In this document: positions 27,302 to 35,578 of the stretch, piece after piece
Layout: the number at the start of each line of letters is the position of its first letter
Numbering within the stretch: position 1 is the first letter of the stretch
Origin: Mycolicibacterium sp. HK-90
Lineage (GTDB): Bacteria; Actinomycetota; Actinomycetes; Mycobacteriales; Mycobacteriaceae
Assembly: GCF_030486405.1 (NCBI RefSeq)
Contig: NZ_CP129613.1
Coordinates: 3,968,001 to 4,032,000, forward strand
Reading direction: 5' to 3'
DNA length: 64,000 bases
Made by a program: the position numbers and the translations under genes
The notes under the pieces: model-generated
The model's input: only the letters and a program-made list of their open reading frames with translations
Told to the model about the DNA's origin: nothing
Databases searched by the model: none

Positions 27302-28849
27302 TTACTCGACGCGCCCGAACTCTGCGACCATCTCGGCGGCGGTCTCCGCGGCACGCTCCCGATCGGTATCCACCAGCCCGATGCGGGTACGCCGGTCCAG
27401 GATGTCGTCGGCGCACAGGGCACCTTCGTGGGTGACGGCGTACTCGAATTCGGCGCGGACGACGTCGATTCCATCGGCCACGGGCTCGGTGGGGCGATCA
27501 CATCGTGCCCGGGCGATCACGTTGGGCGCTTCGGCCCCGTACCGGGCGACCAATGAGGATGGCAATGGATGCTCGGATCGCAAGGTGGACACGGGGTTGG
27601 CCGGTGCGCCGACGAGCGGCAGGTTGGCTGTGCGGCAGCTCGTGGCAGAGAGCCCGCGTAGGGCGATGGCGCGGTCGAGGACATCCTGGGCCATGTACCG
27701 GTATTCGGTGAGCTTCCCGCCGATGACGCTGATCACCCCGCTCGCCGACTCCACGACCGCGTGGTCGCGAGACACGTCGGCCGTGTTGCCCGCTCCGGTG
27801 TCGATCAGCGGCCGCAGCCCGGCATAGCTACCCCGCACGTCGGCGGTGGTCAGGTCGGTGGCCAAGGCGGTGTTGACGGTGTCCAGCAGGAAGTCGATCT
27901 CCGCCGGAGTCGGTTGTGGCACATCGGGAATCGGCCCCGGCGCGTCCTCGTCGGTCAGTCCGAGATAGATCCGGCCCAGCTGCTCGGGCATGGCGAAGAC
28001 GAACCGGTTCAACTCCCCCGGTATCGGAATCGTCAGTGCGGCGGTGGGATTGCCGAACGCGGCGGCATCGAACACCAGATGCGTTCCGCGGCTGGGTCGT
28101 AGCTTGATCGCGGGGTCCAGGTCGCCGGCCCACACCCCGGCGGCGTTGATGACCACCCGCGCGGCGGCATCGAAGGAGTGCCCGGTGAGTTGGTCGGTCA
28201 GACGGACCGAGGTGGCGTCGGCGGCATCGGCCGAGACACGGGTCAGGATGCGTGCCCCGTGCTGGGCGGCGGTACGGGCGACGGCCGTCACCAGCCGGGC
28301 GTCGTCGATGAGCTGTCCGTCGTAGGCGAGGTAGGCACCGTCCAGTCCCTCGGTGCGGACGGTGGGCGCCAGTTCGAGTGCGCGCTTCGCATCCACCCGG
28401 CGTGACCGCGGCAGGGTCGACGCGCTGGTCCCCGCCAACCGGCGCAGACCGTCCCCGGCCACGAACCCCGTCCGCACCAGGGCGCGCGATGCGCGACCCA
28501 TCGAGGGCAGCAGCGGCACCAGTTGCGGCATGGCCTTGGCGAGATGGGGTGCGTTGCGGGTCATCAGGATTCCGCGTTCGATCGCGCTGCGGCGGGCGAT
28601 GCCGACGTTGCCGGTGGCCAGATAACGCAGTCCGCCGTGCACCAGCTTCGAGCTCCACCGGCTTGTGCCGAAGGCGAGGTCGTGCTTTTCCACCAATGCC
28701 ACGCTGAGGCCTCGCGTCGCGGCATCGAGCGCGATGCCCGCACCGGTGATGCCGCCGCCGATGACGATCACGTCCAGCTGCCCACCCTCGGCCAACAAGG
28801 TCAATTCGGTTGTGCGCCTGGCACGGTCGAGTGCGGTCGGGCCGGTCAT
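27302..28849 (-). CDS. glpD: FAD-dependent glycerol-3-phosphate dehydrogenase
   Basis: Oxidises glycerol-3-phosphate to dihydroxyacetone phosphate and passes electrons to menaquinone at the membrane. 515 residues. The Rossmann motif is VIGGGITGAGIALDAATRG near residue 28, then GTSRWSSKLVHGGLRYL and NAAGVWAGDLD. The C-terminal cap has DDILDRRTRIGL. Corresponds to GlpD1 (Rv2249c). The ATG overlaps the stop of the TetR gene by four bases, so regulator and enzyme are one transcript. Confidence 0.92.
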   Translation of the reverse strand: MTGPTALDRARRTTELTLLAEGGQLDVIVIGGGITGAGIALDAATRGLSVALVEKHDLAFGTSRWSSKLVHGGLRYLATGNVGIARRSAIERGILMTRNAPHLAKAMPQLVPLLPSMGRASRALVRTGFVAGDGLRRLAGTSASTLPRSRRVDAKRALELAPTVRTEGLDGAYLAYDGQLIDDARLVTAVARTAAQHGARILTRVSADAADATSVRLTDQLTGHSFDAAARVVINAAGVWAGDLDPAIKLRPSRGTHLVFDAAAFGNPTAALTIPIPGELNRFVFAMPEQLGRIYLGLTDEDAPGPIPDVPQPTPAEIDFLLDTVNTALATDLTTADVRGSYAGLRPLIDTGAGNTADVSRDHAVVESASGVISVIGGKLTEYRYMAQDVLDRAIALRGLSATSCRTANLPLVGAPANPVSTLRSEHPLPSSLVARYGAEAPNVIARARCDRPTEPVADGIDVVRAEFEYAVTHEGALCADDILDRRTRIGLVDTDRERAAETAAEMVAEFGRVE

Positions 28850-29439
28850 GAGGCAAGGTATCCGTTCAGCGCGTGGGTGAGTTCGGCGGCCAGGGCTTCG
28901 GCATCGAGGATGGGCTCCACCATCTGCGCGGACTGGATGGCCGACTGGGTGATCAGCAGGCACATGGTGGCCAGCCGGCGGGGATCCCCGGCTCGGACGC
29001 GGTCACCCTTCTGCCGCACCTCTTGGGCGAGCTTGAGCTCGCCGGCCAGTGCGTCGATCAAGATCTGCTGGCTGGTGCCCAGCCGCTCGGCGATGTAGAC
29101 CATCGCCAGCTCCGGCGCGGAGTGCAGGACGGCCATGATCACGTCGTCGCGGCCCAGCCGGACGGCCACCGTGACGATGCGGGTCACGAGGGCCGAGCGC
29201 CCGACGCCGCGGCTCTCGGTTTCGTCGAGCACGCGCACCACCCGCGCGGTGAGCAGCGCGGCGAGGATCGATTGGGTATCGGGGAACCGCCGGTACACCG
29301 TCGGACGGCTGACCCCGGCCCGGCGGGCGATCTCAGCCAGCGTCACCCGATCGACGCCGAAGGCCAGCACGCAGCTGGCGGCCGCGTCCAGGATCCGGTC
29401 AGCCAGCGTCTCCCCGGCATCGTCGTTACTGATTGACAT
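28846..29439 (-). CDS. TetR-family regulator co-transcribed with glpD
   Basis: A 197-residue TetR protein (Rv2250c-like). HTH in VTLAEIARRAGVSRPTVYRRFPD (about residues 30-52), with an all-helical ligand domain. An adjacent ATG at 29442 is an alternative start. The start codon is only about 20 bases from the divergent FAD-oxidase ATG at 29460, so both promoters overlap both genes' 5' ends and messages may be leaderless. It probably represses both transcripts. Confidence 0.85.
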   Translation of the reverse strand: MSISNDDAGETLADRILDAAASCVLAFGVDRVTLAEIARRAGVSRPTVYRRFPDTQSILAALLTARVVRVLDETESRGVGRSALVTRIVTVAVRLGRDDVIMAVLHSAPELAMVYIAERLGTSQQILIDALAGELKLAQEVRQKGDRVRAGDPRRLATMCLLITQSAIQSAQMVEPILDAEALAAELTHALNGYLAS

Positions 29440-29459
29440 CATGTGTAATACTGTAACGC

Positions 29460-31073
29460 ATGACGCGACCGGACGCACCGTTGTTACCCCCGATGAAGTG
29501 GGATGCCTGGGGTGACCCGCAGGCAGCCAAGCCGCTTTCCGACGGGATCCGCACCCTGCTGCATCAGGCGCTGGGCGTCGAGGCCGCGTCCGCCACGGAG
29601 TTGGCACCCGAGCAGGTACAACTACGCCCCTCGGCGCTGTCCGACGACGACCGCCGGGCGCTTGCCGAGATCGTCGGCGACCCGTACTGCGGAGACGACG
29701 GCATGTCGCGGCTACTGCATGCCGGCGGGAAGTCCACGCTGGACCTGTTGCGTCGCAGGGATTCCGGTGTTCAGGATGCGCCCGACGCGGTGCTGCTCCC
29801 GGGTTCCGACGATGAGGTGGCCGCCATCCTGGCCTATTGCACGGAGCACCGGATCGCGGTGGTGCCGTTCGGCGGCGGCACCAGCGTGGTGGGCGGGCTC
29901 GATCCGCTGCGCGGCGATTTCGCCGCCGTCGTCGCGCTCGACCTGCGTCGGTTCGACGCTCTGTTCAGCCTCGACGAGGTGGCCGGTGAGGCCGAACTCG
30001 GTGCGGGCGTCACGGGCCCGCAGGCCGAGGCACTGCTCGGCGCACGGGGTTTCTCGCTCGGCCACTTTCCGCAGAGCTTCCAGTTCGCCACCATCGGCGG
30101 ATTCGCCGCCACCCGATCGTCGGGGCAGGATTCCGCCGGGTACGGACGGTTCGACGACATGGTCCGCGGCCTGCGCGCGGTGACGCCCGCCGGCGTGCTC
30201 GACCTCGGCCGCGCCCCAGCCTCGGCGGCCGGACCGGACCTGCGCCAACTGCTCCTCGGTTCCGAAGGTGTGTTCGGTGTCATCACCCGCGTTCGGGTTC
30301 GCGTGCACCGGGCCCCGGAGACCACGCGCTACGAGGCCTGGTCGTTCCCCGATTTCGCCACCGGAGCCGAAGCGCTGCGTGCCGTAACCCAGACCGGCAC
30401 CGGTCCGACCGTGATCCGGTTGTCCGACGAGGCCGAGACGGGAGTCAACCTGGCCACGACGGAGAGCATCGGCGAACAGAGCATCACCGGTGGCTGCCTG
30501 GCCATCACGCTGTTCGAGGGCAGCGCTGCCCACACCGCGAGCCGCCACGCCGAAACCCGCGCCCTGCTCGAACAACACGGCGGCACGTCCCTCGGCGAGA
30601 CGGCGGCCCGGGCCTGGGAGCATGGCCGGTTCGGTGCACCGTATCTTCGCGATTCGCTGCTGGCGGCGGGTGCGCTGTGCGAGACCCTGGAGACCGCCAC
30701 CACGTGGTCCAATCTCACCACGCTCAAGGCCGCGGTCACCGAGGCATTGACCACCTCGCTCGCCGAATCCGGCACGCCGGCCCTCGTGATGTGCCACATT
30801 TCGCATGTGTATCCCACCGGAGCCTCGCTGTACTTCACCGTGGTCGCCGGTCAGCGTGGCAACCCGATCGAACAGTGGCGCAAGGCCAAGATCGCGGCGT
30901 CTGACGCGATGGTGGGTGCCGGCGGAACCATCACCCATCACCACGCGGTCGGTGCGGACCACCGCCCCTGGATGCGGGACGAAGTCGGCGACCTCGGTGT
31001 CGAGATCCTCCGCGCGGTCAAGGCCACCCTCGACCCGGCCGGAATCCTCAACCCGGGCAAGCTGATTCCGTGA
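29460..31073 (+). CDS. FAD-linked oxidase, alkyl-DHAP-synthase-like
   Basis: A 537-residue flavoprotein of the vanillyl-alcohol-oxidase/PCMH type (Rv2251-like). FAD-binding part: VVPFGGGTSVVGGLD and FPQSFQFATIGGFAATRSSGQDSAGYG. Substrate domain ends ILNPGKLIP. Resembles alkyldihydroxyacetonephosphate synthase, which fits its pairing with glycerol-3-phosphate dehydrogenase and a diacylglycerol kinase-like gene, but the reaction in mycobacteria is not established. Its stop overlaps the GTG of the lipid kinase gene. Confidence 0.85.
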   Translation: MTRPDAPLLPPMKWDAWGDPQAAKPLSDGIRTLLHQALGVEAASATELAPEQVQLRPSALSDDDRRALAEIVGDPYCGDDGMSRLLHAGGKSTLDLLRRRDSGVQDAPDAVLLPGSDDEVAAILAYCTEHRIAVVPFGGGTSVVGGLDPLRGDFAAVVALDLRRFDALFSLDEVAGEAELGAGVTGPQAEALLGARGFSLGHFPQSFQFATIGGFAATRSSGQDSAGYGRFDDMVRGLRAVTPAGVLDLGRAPASAAGPDLRQLLLGSEGVFGVITRVRVRVHRAPETTRYEAWSFPDFATGAEALRAVTQTGTGPTVIRLSDEAETGVNLATTESIGEQSITGGCLAITLFEGSAAHTASRHAETRALLEQHGGTSLGETAARAWEHGRFGAPYLRDSLLAAGALCETLETATTWSNLTTLKAAVTEALTTSLAESGTPALVMCHISHVYPTGASLYFTVVAGQRGNPIEQWRKAKIAASDAMVGAGGTITHHHAVGADHRPWMRDEVGDLGVEILRAVKATLDPAGILNPGKLIP

Positions 31074-31969
31074 ACCAGGTCACCGTCCTGACCAATCCCC
31101 TGTCCGGACACGGCAATGCGCCGCATGCGGCCGAGCGGGCGGTCGCACAGCTCCAGCGTCGGGGCATCGACGTGTGCGCGATCGTCGGGACCGACGCGGC
31201 GCATGCCCGCCGGCTCGTCGACGACGCCCTCGACCGTGGCACCGACGCGCTCGTGGTGGTCGGTGGCGACGGCGTGATCTCGCTGGCGCTGCAGGCCCTG
31301 GCCACCGGCGATGTGCCGCTGGGCATCGTGCCGGCGGGCACCGGCAATGACCATGCGCGCGAATACCGTTTGCCGACAGGTGATCCCGAAGCCGCGGCCG
31401 ATGTCATCGCCGACGGCCACACCGAGACCGTGGACCTCGGCCGCATCGAGGATGCCTCGGGTGCGGTCAAGTGGTTCGGCACCGTGATGGCCGCCGGGTT
31501 CGATTCACTGGTCAGCGACCGGACAAACCGGATGCGCTGGCCGCACGGCCGGATGCGTTACAACGTCGCGATGCTGGCCGAGATCTCGAAGCTGCGGCTG
31601 TTGCCGTTCCGGCTCACGTTCGACGACGAACCCGAGATCCGCACCGACCTGACGTTGGCCGCCTTCGGCAACACCCGCAGCTACGGCGGCGGCATGCTGA
31701 TCTGCCCCGGCGCCGATCACGCCGACGGCCTGCTGGACGTCACGATGATCACGTCGGCTTCGCGCACCAGGCTGATCCGGTTGTTCCCCACCGTTTTCAA
31801 GGGCACGCACGTCCATCTCGACGAGGTGACCACCAAACGTGCCCGCACGGTTCACGTCGAGTGCCCTGGCATCAATGCCTACGCCGACGGGGATTTCGCG
31901 CTTCCGTTGCCGGTGACGGTATCCGCGGTGCCCGATGCGCTGCGCATGCTCGTGCCGAGGCAGTCCTGA
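31070..31969 (+). CDS. diacylglycerol kinase-like lipid kinase
   Basis: A 299-residue lipid kinase (Rv2252-like). The nucleotide-binding GGDGVISLAL follows DALVVV near residue 65, then GIVPAGTGNDHARE near residue 85, and later FGNTRSYGGGMLICPGA. M. tuberculosis Rv2252 phosphorylates diacylglycerol and feeds phosphatidylinositol mannoside synthesis. GTG start overlaps the upstream stop (GTGA). The last 91 bp overlap the 3' end of the opposite-strand esterase gene. Confidence 0.9.
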   Translation: MNQVTVLTNPLSGHGNAPHAAERAVAQLQRRGIDVCAIVGTDAAHARRLVDDALDRGTDALVVVGGDGVISLALQALATGDVPLGIVPAGTGNDHAREYRLPTGDPEAAADVIADGHTETVDLGRIEDASGAVKWFGTVMAAGFDSLVSDRTNRMRWPHGRMRYNVAMLAEISKLRLLPFRLTFDDEPEIRTDLTLAAFGNTRSYGGGMLICPGADHADGLLDVTMITSASRTRLIRLFPTVFKGTHVHLDEVTTKRARTVHVECPGINAYADGDFALPLPVTVSAVPDALRMLVPRQS

Positions 31970-32928
31970 ACGAACTCCACGATGCAGTCTCGCGCCTCGC
32001 GGCTCTCCGGTAAGAACGGCAGGAACGCCGGAAACGCGTGCAGCTGACCCGGCCAGAGCTTGAGGGTGCATGGCCGGCCCAGACCGGTCAGCAGTTCGTG
32101 CATTCGTTCGGCATCGCAACGGAGCACCTCGGATTCGGCCGCCACGATCAGGCTCGGCGGGAACCGGTCGAGCATTCCGTCCACGGGGGACAGCGCACGG
32201 CCATCCGGGGTCCGCGGGCTGACGCAGTCGACGACCATCGGCAGCACCAGTCCGATACCCATCCGGTCGGCGGAGAAGTTGGGGTGCCCGGCCCGGCGGT
32301 CGCAGTCCAGCTCGAGCAACGGGCTGATGCCCACGACGCCGGCCGGGTCGCCAAGCCCCTGCTCCTGGGCGGCGAGAACCGTTGCGAACGCCAGGAATCC
32401 ACCCGCCGAGTCCCCCGCCACCACCGTCTTGGCCGGATCGGCACCCTGATCCAGCAGCCAGCGATAGGCGCTCAGGCAGTCCGCGACGGACTCGTCGACG
32501 GTCACGTCAGGATGCTGTCGATATTCGACGTGCACCACCGGCAACCCGGTGCGGCGGGCGAGGGCGACCACCACGTGGATGTGGGTATCGAAGCCCCCGA
32601 GCACGAATCCCCCGCCGTGCAGATAGAGGATGGCGCCATCGGCGAGCGGACGGTGGGCCGACTCGACCGTGCGTACGGTCTCGACGGTGACGCCCCCGAA
32701 GCCGACCCGGCTGACCCGCAATCCCCGCCGCGGGCGCAGACGCTGGAGCCGCGCGACCGTGTTGATGCGACGGCCGATCGCGGTGAGGCGGTCCTCGGCG
32801 GTTCGATTGCCTTGGTAGGCAGCCGATCTGCGCATCTGCACGAGCAGGGTCCGGCGCGCGATCGCATAGCACGCTCGGGATCTCCGGCTGGGACGTCGTG
32901 CCGACAACGCAACAGCTGGTGATCCCAT
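31879..32928 (-). CDS. HSL-family alpha/beta-hydrolase (lipase/esterase)
   Basis: A 349-residue carboxylesterase of the hormone-sensitive-lipase group. Oxyanion motif LYLHGGGFVLGG and nucleophile elbow GDSAGG, then a late His in GQLHAFPAF. Typical of mycobacterial Lip proteins (LipR/LipN type). AAGGAG lies six bases before the ATG. The last 25 residues after QDCLGTS are low complexity and coded in DNA shared antisense with the diacylglycerol kinase gene, suggesting loss of an earlier stop. The palindrome at 32976-32999 and a TetR gene lie upstream. Confidence 0.88.
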   Translation of the reverse strand: MGSPAVALSARRPSRRSRACYAIARRTLLVQMRRSAAYQGNRTAEDRLTAIGRRINTVARLQRLRPRRGLRVSRVGFGGVTVETVRTVESAHRPLADGAILYLHGGGFVLGGFDTHIHVVVALARRTGLPVVHVEYRQHPDVTVDESVADCLSAYRWLLDQGADPAKTVVAGDSAGGFLAFATVLAAQEQGLGDPAGVVGISPLLELDCDRRAGHPNFSADRMGIGLVLPMVVDCVSPRTPDGRALSPVDGMLDRFPPSLIVAAESEVLRCDAERMHELLTGLGRPCTLKLWPGQLHAFPAFLPFLPESREARDCIVEFVQDCLGTSMRSASGTADTVTGNGSAKSPSA

Positions 32929-32975
32929 CCCCGACTCCTTAGGCCATACGGGTAAGTCGATCCGACCGTCGGATA

Positions 32976-32999
32976 ATACACAAAACGTCGATTGTGTAT
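32976..32999. promoter_or_regulatory. palindromic operator upstream of esterase gene
   Basis: ATACACAA (32976-32983), eight bases, TTGTGTAT (32992-32999): a perfect 8-bp dyad between the TetR stop (33015) and the esterase ATG (32928). A shorter dyad, TCCGA-N3-TCGGA, lies at 32961-32973. Size and place fit the operator of the neighbouring TetR protein; it differs from the repeats at 33684-33715, so a second regulator is also possible. Confidence 0.55.
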
Positions 33000-33014
33000 A
33001 TAAAAATGGGGAGA

Positions 33015-33659
33015 TCAGTCGATCGGTTGCGGCGCCCCAAGGGCGGCAAGCAGTTTCACCAGATGCGCGAACGCGTCGGTGAACGGGCGCGCCGGCACCG
33101 ACGGGTCGATGGCCCGCTGGATGCCCAGACCGATCCCGGCGCTGAGCAGCAGATTGGCCAGGTCGTCCAGGCTGGCCGCCACCGCGCTGTTCTCCAATTG
33201 CATTTCGGTGAGGCCGAGTTCCGCGGACATGGATTGCAGGACTTCGGTGACCATGCCGGCGGCGTCGTTGCGCAGCGTCGTGATCATGGCGGCGAGTTCG
33301 GGGTTGTTCCGGGACAACACGGCGAATTCGAGTTCGAGCATTGTCCAGCCGACATCGCCCGCAGTGCGCTCGAGCCAGGCGCTCACCGCCGCGACGCGGC
33401 TGTCCAGCTCCGCGTCGGACGTCGCGAGCTCGGCCATCTCGGCGAACTTCTCGCGATGGATCAGCTCCAGCACGTCGCGGCACAGGTTGGGCTTGCTGCC
33501 GAAGTTGGAATACACGGCGCCCTTCGAGAAGCCCGCGTCATCGGCGATGTCCTCGAGGCTGGTGCCGGCGTAACCGTGGCGCAGGAAGCGCTGCCGGGCC
33601 GCCTCCAACAGTTCGGCGCGGGTCTGTTCCTGGCGTTGCGCCCTGGTCAGCCGCGGCAT
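33015..33659 (-). CDS. TetR-family regulator of the SDR-patatin-monooxygenase operon
   Basis: A 214-residue TetR protein. HTH at residues about 25-50 (SLEDIADDAGFSKGAVYSNFGSK). The ligand domain is all-helical with a TetR_C type end (AGIGLGIQRAIDP). It starts 109 bp from the divergent SDR gene, across a region with two direct repeats ACTCAGxGTATT. Likely controls that operon and perhaps the downstream esterase gene. Confidence 0.88.
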   Translation of the reverse strand: MPRLTRAQRQEQTRAELLEAARQRFLRHGYAGTSLEDIADDAGFSKGAVYSNFGSKPNLCRDVLELIHREKFAEMAELATSDAELDSRVAAVSAWLERTAGDVGWTMLELEFAVLSRNNPELAAMITTLRNDAAGMVTEVLQSMSAELGLTEMQLENSAVAASLDDLANLLLSAGIGLGIQRAIDPSVPARPFTDAFAHLVKLLAALGAPQPID

Positions 33660-33683
33660 GCACCGAATGATAGTTCCCGCTGA

Positions 33684-33715
33684 ACTCAGGGTATTGAATT
33701 TACTCAGAGTATTCA
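33684..33715. promoter_or_regulatory. direct-repeat operator between TetR and SDR genes
   Basis: ACTCAGGGTATTGA (33684-33697) and ACTCAGAGTATTCA (33702-33715) are 18 bp apart. The second copy contains the palindrome TACTCAGAGTA (33701-33711). A third partial copy, GTCAGTATTCGA, follows near 33722. In the divergent promoter, so probably bound by the TetR protein encoded next door. Confidence 0.5.
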
Positions 33716-33767
33716 GATACCGTCAGTATTCGAATGATGGCCAGCTGATTTCCGGGGAGGGCATGAC

Positions 33768-34652
33768 GTGCGGTTTTCACGACGACGGGTAGCGGTCGAC
33801 GGGGCGGTGGTGATCGTCACCGGCGGGGCGCGCGGCATCGGAGCGCGGACTGCCGAGCTGTTCTCCACCCGTGGCGCCACGGTCTGGATCGGCGATGTCG
33901 ACGCCGACGTCGCCGCCGCCACGGCGGCCGCCATGCCGCGCTGCCGATCGGCACGTCTGGACGTCACACAGCGCGCATCGTGGGACCGATTCGTCGCCGA
34001 GGTCGTCGCCGAATCGGGCCCGGTAGACGTCCTGGTCAACAACGCGGGAGTCATGCCGCTCGGCGCGTTCGACACCGAATCCGAGGCCACCACCGACCTG
34101 ATCCTCGACGTCAATGTGCGCGGCGTGCTCAACGGGATGCGCGCCGTGGTCCCATCGATGGTGTCCCGGGGCCGCGGGCACGTGGTGAACGTGGCCTCGA
34201 TGGCGGGCATGATTCCGATTCCCGGCATGGTGACCTACAACGCGAGCAAGTTCGCCGCGTTGGGCGCCTCGCTCGCGGCGCGGCGCGAATACGCCGACAG
34301 CGGCGTCACGGTCTCGGCCGTCCTGCCATCGGCGGTGCGCACCGAGCTCGCCTCCGGCGTACCGCTCGGGGGTGGGCTTCCCACCGTTGACCCCGACGAC
34401 GTCGCGCGCGCGATTCTCAAGACGCTTCGCACCCGATCGGCCCGCACGTCGGTCCCGGGTTGGGTCGCTCCGGGATGGGCACTCGTCGACGCCCTGGTCC
34501 CGGAGGCACTCGAACGCGCGGTCCGAGGCCGCATCAACGACCGTCGCGCGCTGACGGCGTTGGATCCCCAGGGCCGCTCGGCCTATCTGGAACGGCTCGA
34601 ACGACAGTCGAAAGACCATGCCGCCCAGTTGGATTCCAAGGTGACCCCATGA
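33768..34652 (+). CDS. short-chain dehydrogenase (SDR)
   Basis: A 294-residue SDR. Cofactor motif VTGGARGIGARTAELF, NNAG in VDVLVNNAGVMPLG, active Ser in VNVASMAGMIPIPG and YxxxK in YNASKFAALG. Classical NAD(P)-dependent alcohol or ketone oxidoreductase with a C-terminal extension. Starts with GTG after GGGGAGGG. First gene of a three-gene operon with a patatin-like lipase and a Baeyer-Villiger monooxygenase; the ATG of the next gene overlaps its stop. Confidence 0.9.
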   Translation: MRFSRRRVAVDGAVVIVTGGARGIGARTAELFSTRGATVWIGDVDADVAAATAAAMPRCRSARLDVTQRASWDRFVAEVVAESGPVDVLVNNAGVMPLGAFDTESEATTDLILDVNVRGVLNGMRAVVPSMVSRGRGHVVNVASMAGMIPIPGMVTYNASKFAALGASLAARREYADSGVTVSAVLPSAVRTELASGVPLGGGLPTVDPDDVARAILKTLRTRSARTSVPGWVAPGWALVDALVPEALERAVRGRINDRRALTALDPQGRSAYLERLERQSKDHAAQLDSKVTP

Positions 34653-35578
34653 CGACGGCACTGGTGATCGGCTGCGGTGGCACGATCGGCGGAGCCTGGA
34701 CCGTCGCCGCACTGCACGCCCTGGCCGAACAGACTGGCTGGGATCCCCGCGACGCCGCCGTGCTGCAGGGCACCTCGGCAGGAGCTGAGCTGGTCACCAT
34801 GCTGGGCGGCGGCGCCACGGTGACCGATCTGGTCGCGATGCAGCGCGATACCTCCGATGACGAGCGCCTGCGCCGACACATCGCGGACACCCCGCCGAGT
34901 CTGCCGCCGTTACCCTCGCCGCGCCTGCTCAATCCCCGGCTGCTCGGCAGCCATCGTGGGCTCGCCGCCGCGACCGGCATCGCCCCCGTCGGCCGCGGCA
35001 ACGCGGATTGGCTGCAGCGGCTGGCCGACGGATTCGCCGGTCCCACGGGATGGTTGGCGCATCCCGGCGTCCGGATGGTCGCCTTCGACTATCGACGCGG
35101 CGAGCGCGTCGCATTCGGTGCACCAGGCGCTCCGGCCGCGACCGCCGGTGAGGCGCTCCGCGCGTCGTGGGCCGTTCCGGGCTGGATGCCCCCGGTCACG
35201 ATCGGCGACCGGCAGTTCGTCGACGGCGGTGCCGCATCCACCGCCTCGGTCGACCTGATCGCCCGCGACGAGGCCGACACCATCTACCTGATCACTCCCA
35301 TGGCCTCTGAACGCGGCACGCGGGCACCGGGTTTCGGCGGAGTGCTGGAGAACCTGTTGTTGCGCCGGGCCATGTCGGCCGGGCTGGACCGAGAAGTAGC
35401 CGGGGTACGGGCCCGCGGCACGCAGGTGGTCGTCATCCGGCCCGCCGCGGCCGACCTCGCCGGCCTAGGTGCCCATTTCATGCGGCGGGGCCGACGGCGA
35501 GAAGCATTCGACGCATCGATGCGCACCGCACCAGCCACTGTGCGTCGGGCCCTGACCGCAGGCGAGGGGGCTCGATGA
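34649..35578 (+). CDS. patatin-like phospholipase
   Basis: A 309-residue patatin-family acyl hydrolase. Glycine-rich oxyanion loop GCGGTIGGAW at the N-terminus, nucleophile in LQGTSAGAEL (GxSxG form GTSAG, about Ser48) and the catalytic Asp in FVDGGAAS. Would release fatty acids from a lipid or ester. Translationally coupled on both sides (ATGA overlaps) with the SDR and the monooxygenase, so probably acts in the same oxidative lipid or ketone pathway. Confidence 0.88.
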   Translation: MTTALVIGCGGTIGGAWTVAALHALAEQTGWDPRDAAVLQGTSAGAELVTMLGGGATVTDLVAMQRDTSDDERLRRHIADTPPSLPPLPSPRLLNPRLLGSHRGLAAATGIAPVGRGNADWLQRLADGFAGPTGWLAHPGVRMVAFDYRRGERVAFGAPGAPAATAGEALRASWAVPGWMPPVTIGDRQFVDGGAASTASVDLIARDEADTIYLITPMASERGTRAPGFGGVLENLLLRRAMSAGLDREVAGVRARGTQVVVIRPAAADLAGLGAHFMRRGRRREAFDASMRTAPATVRRALTAGEGAR

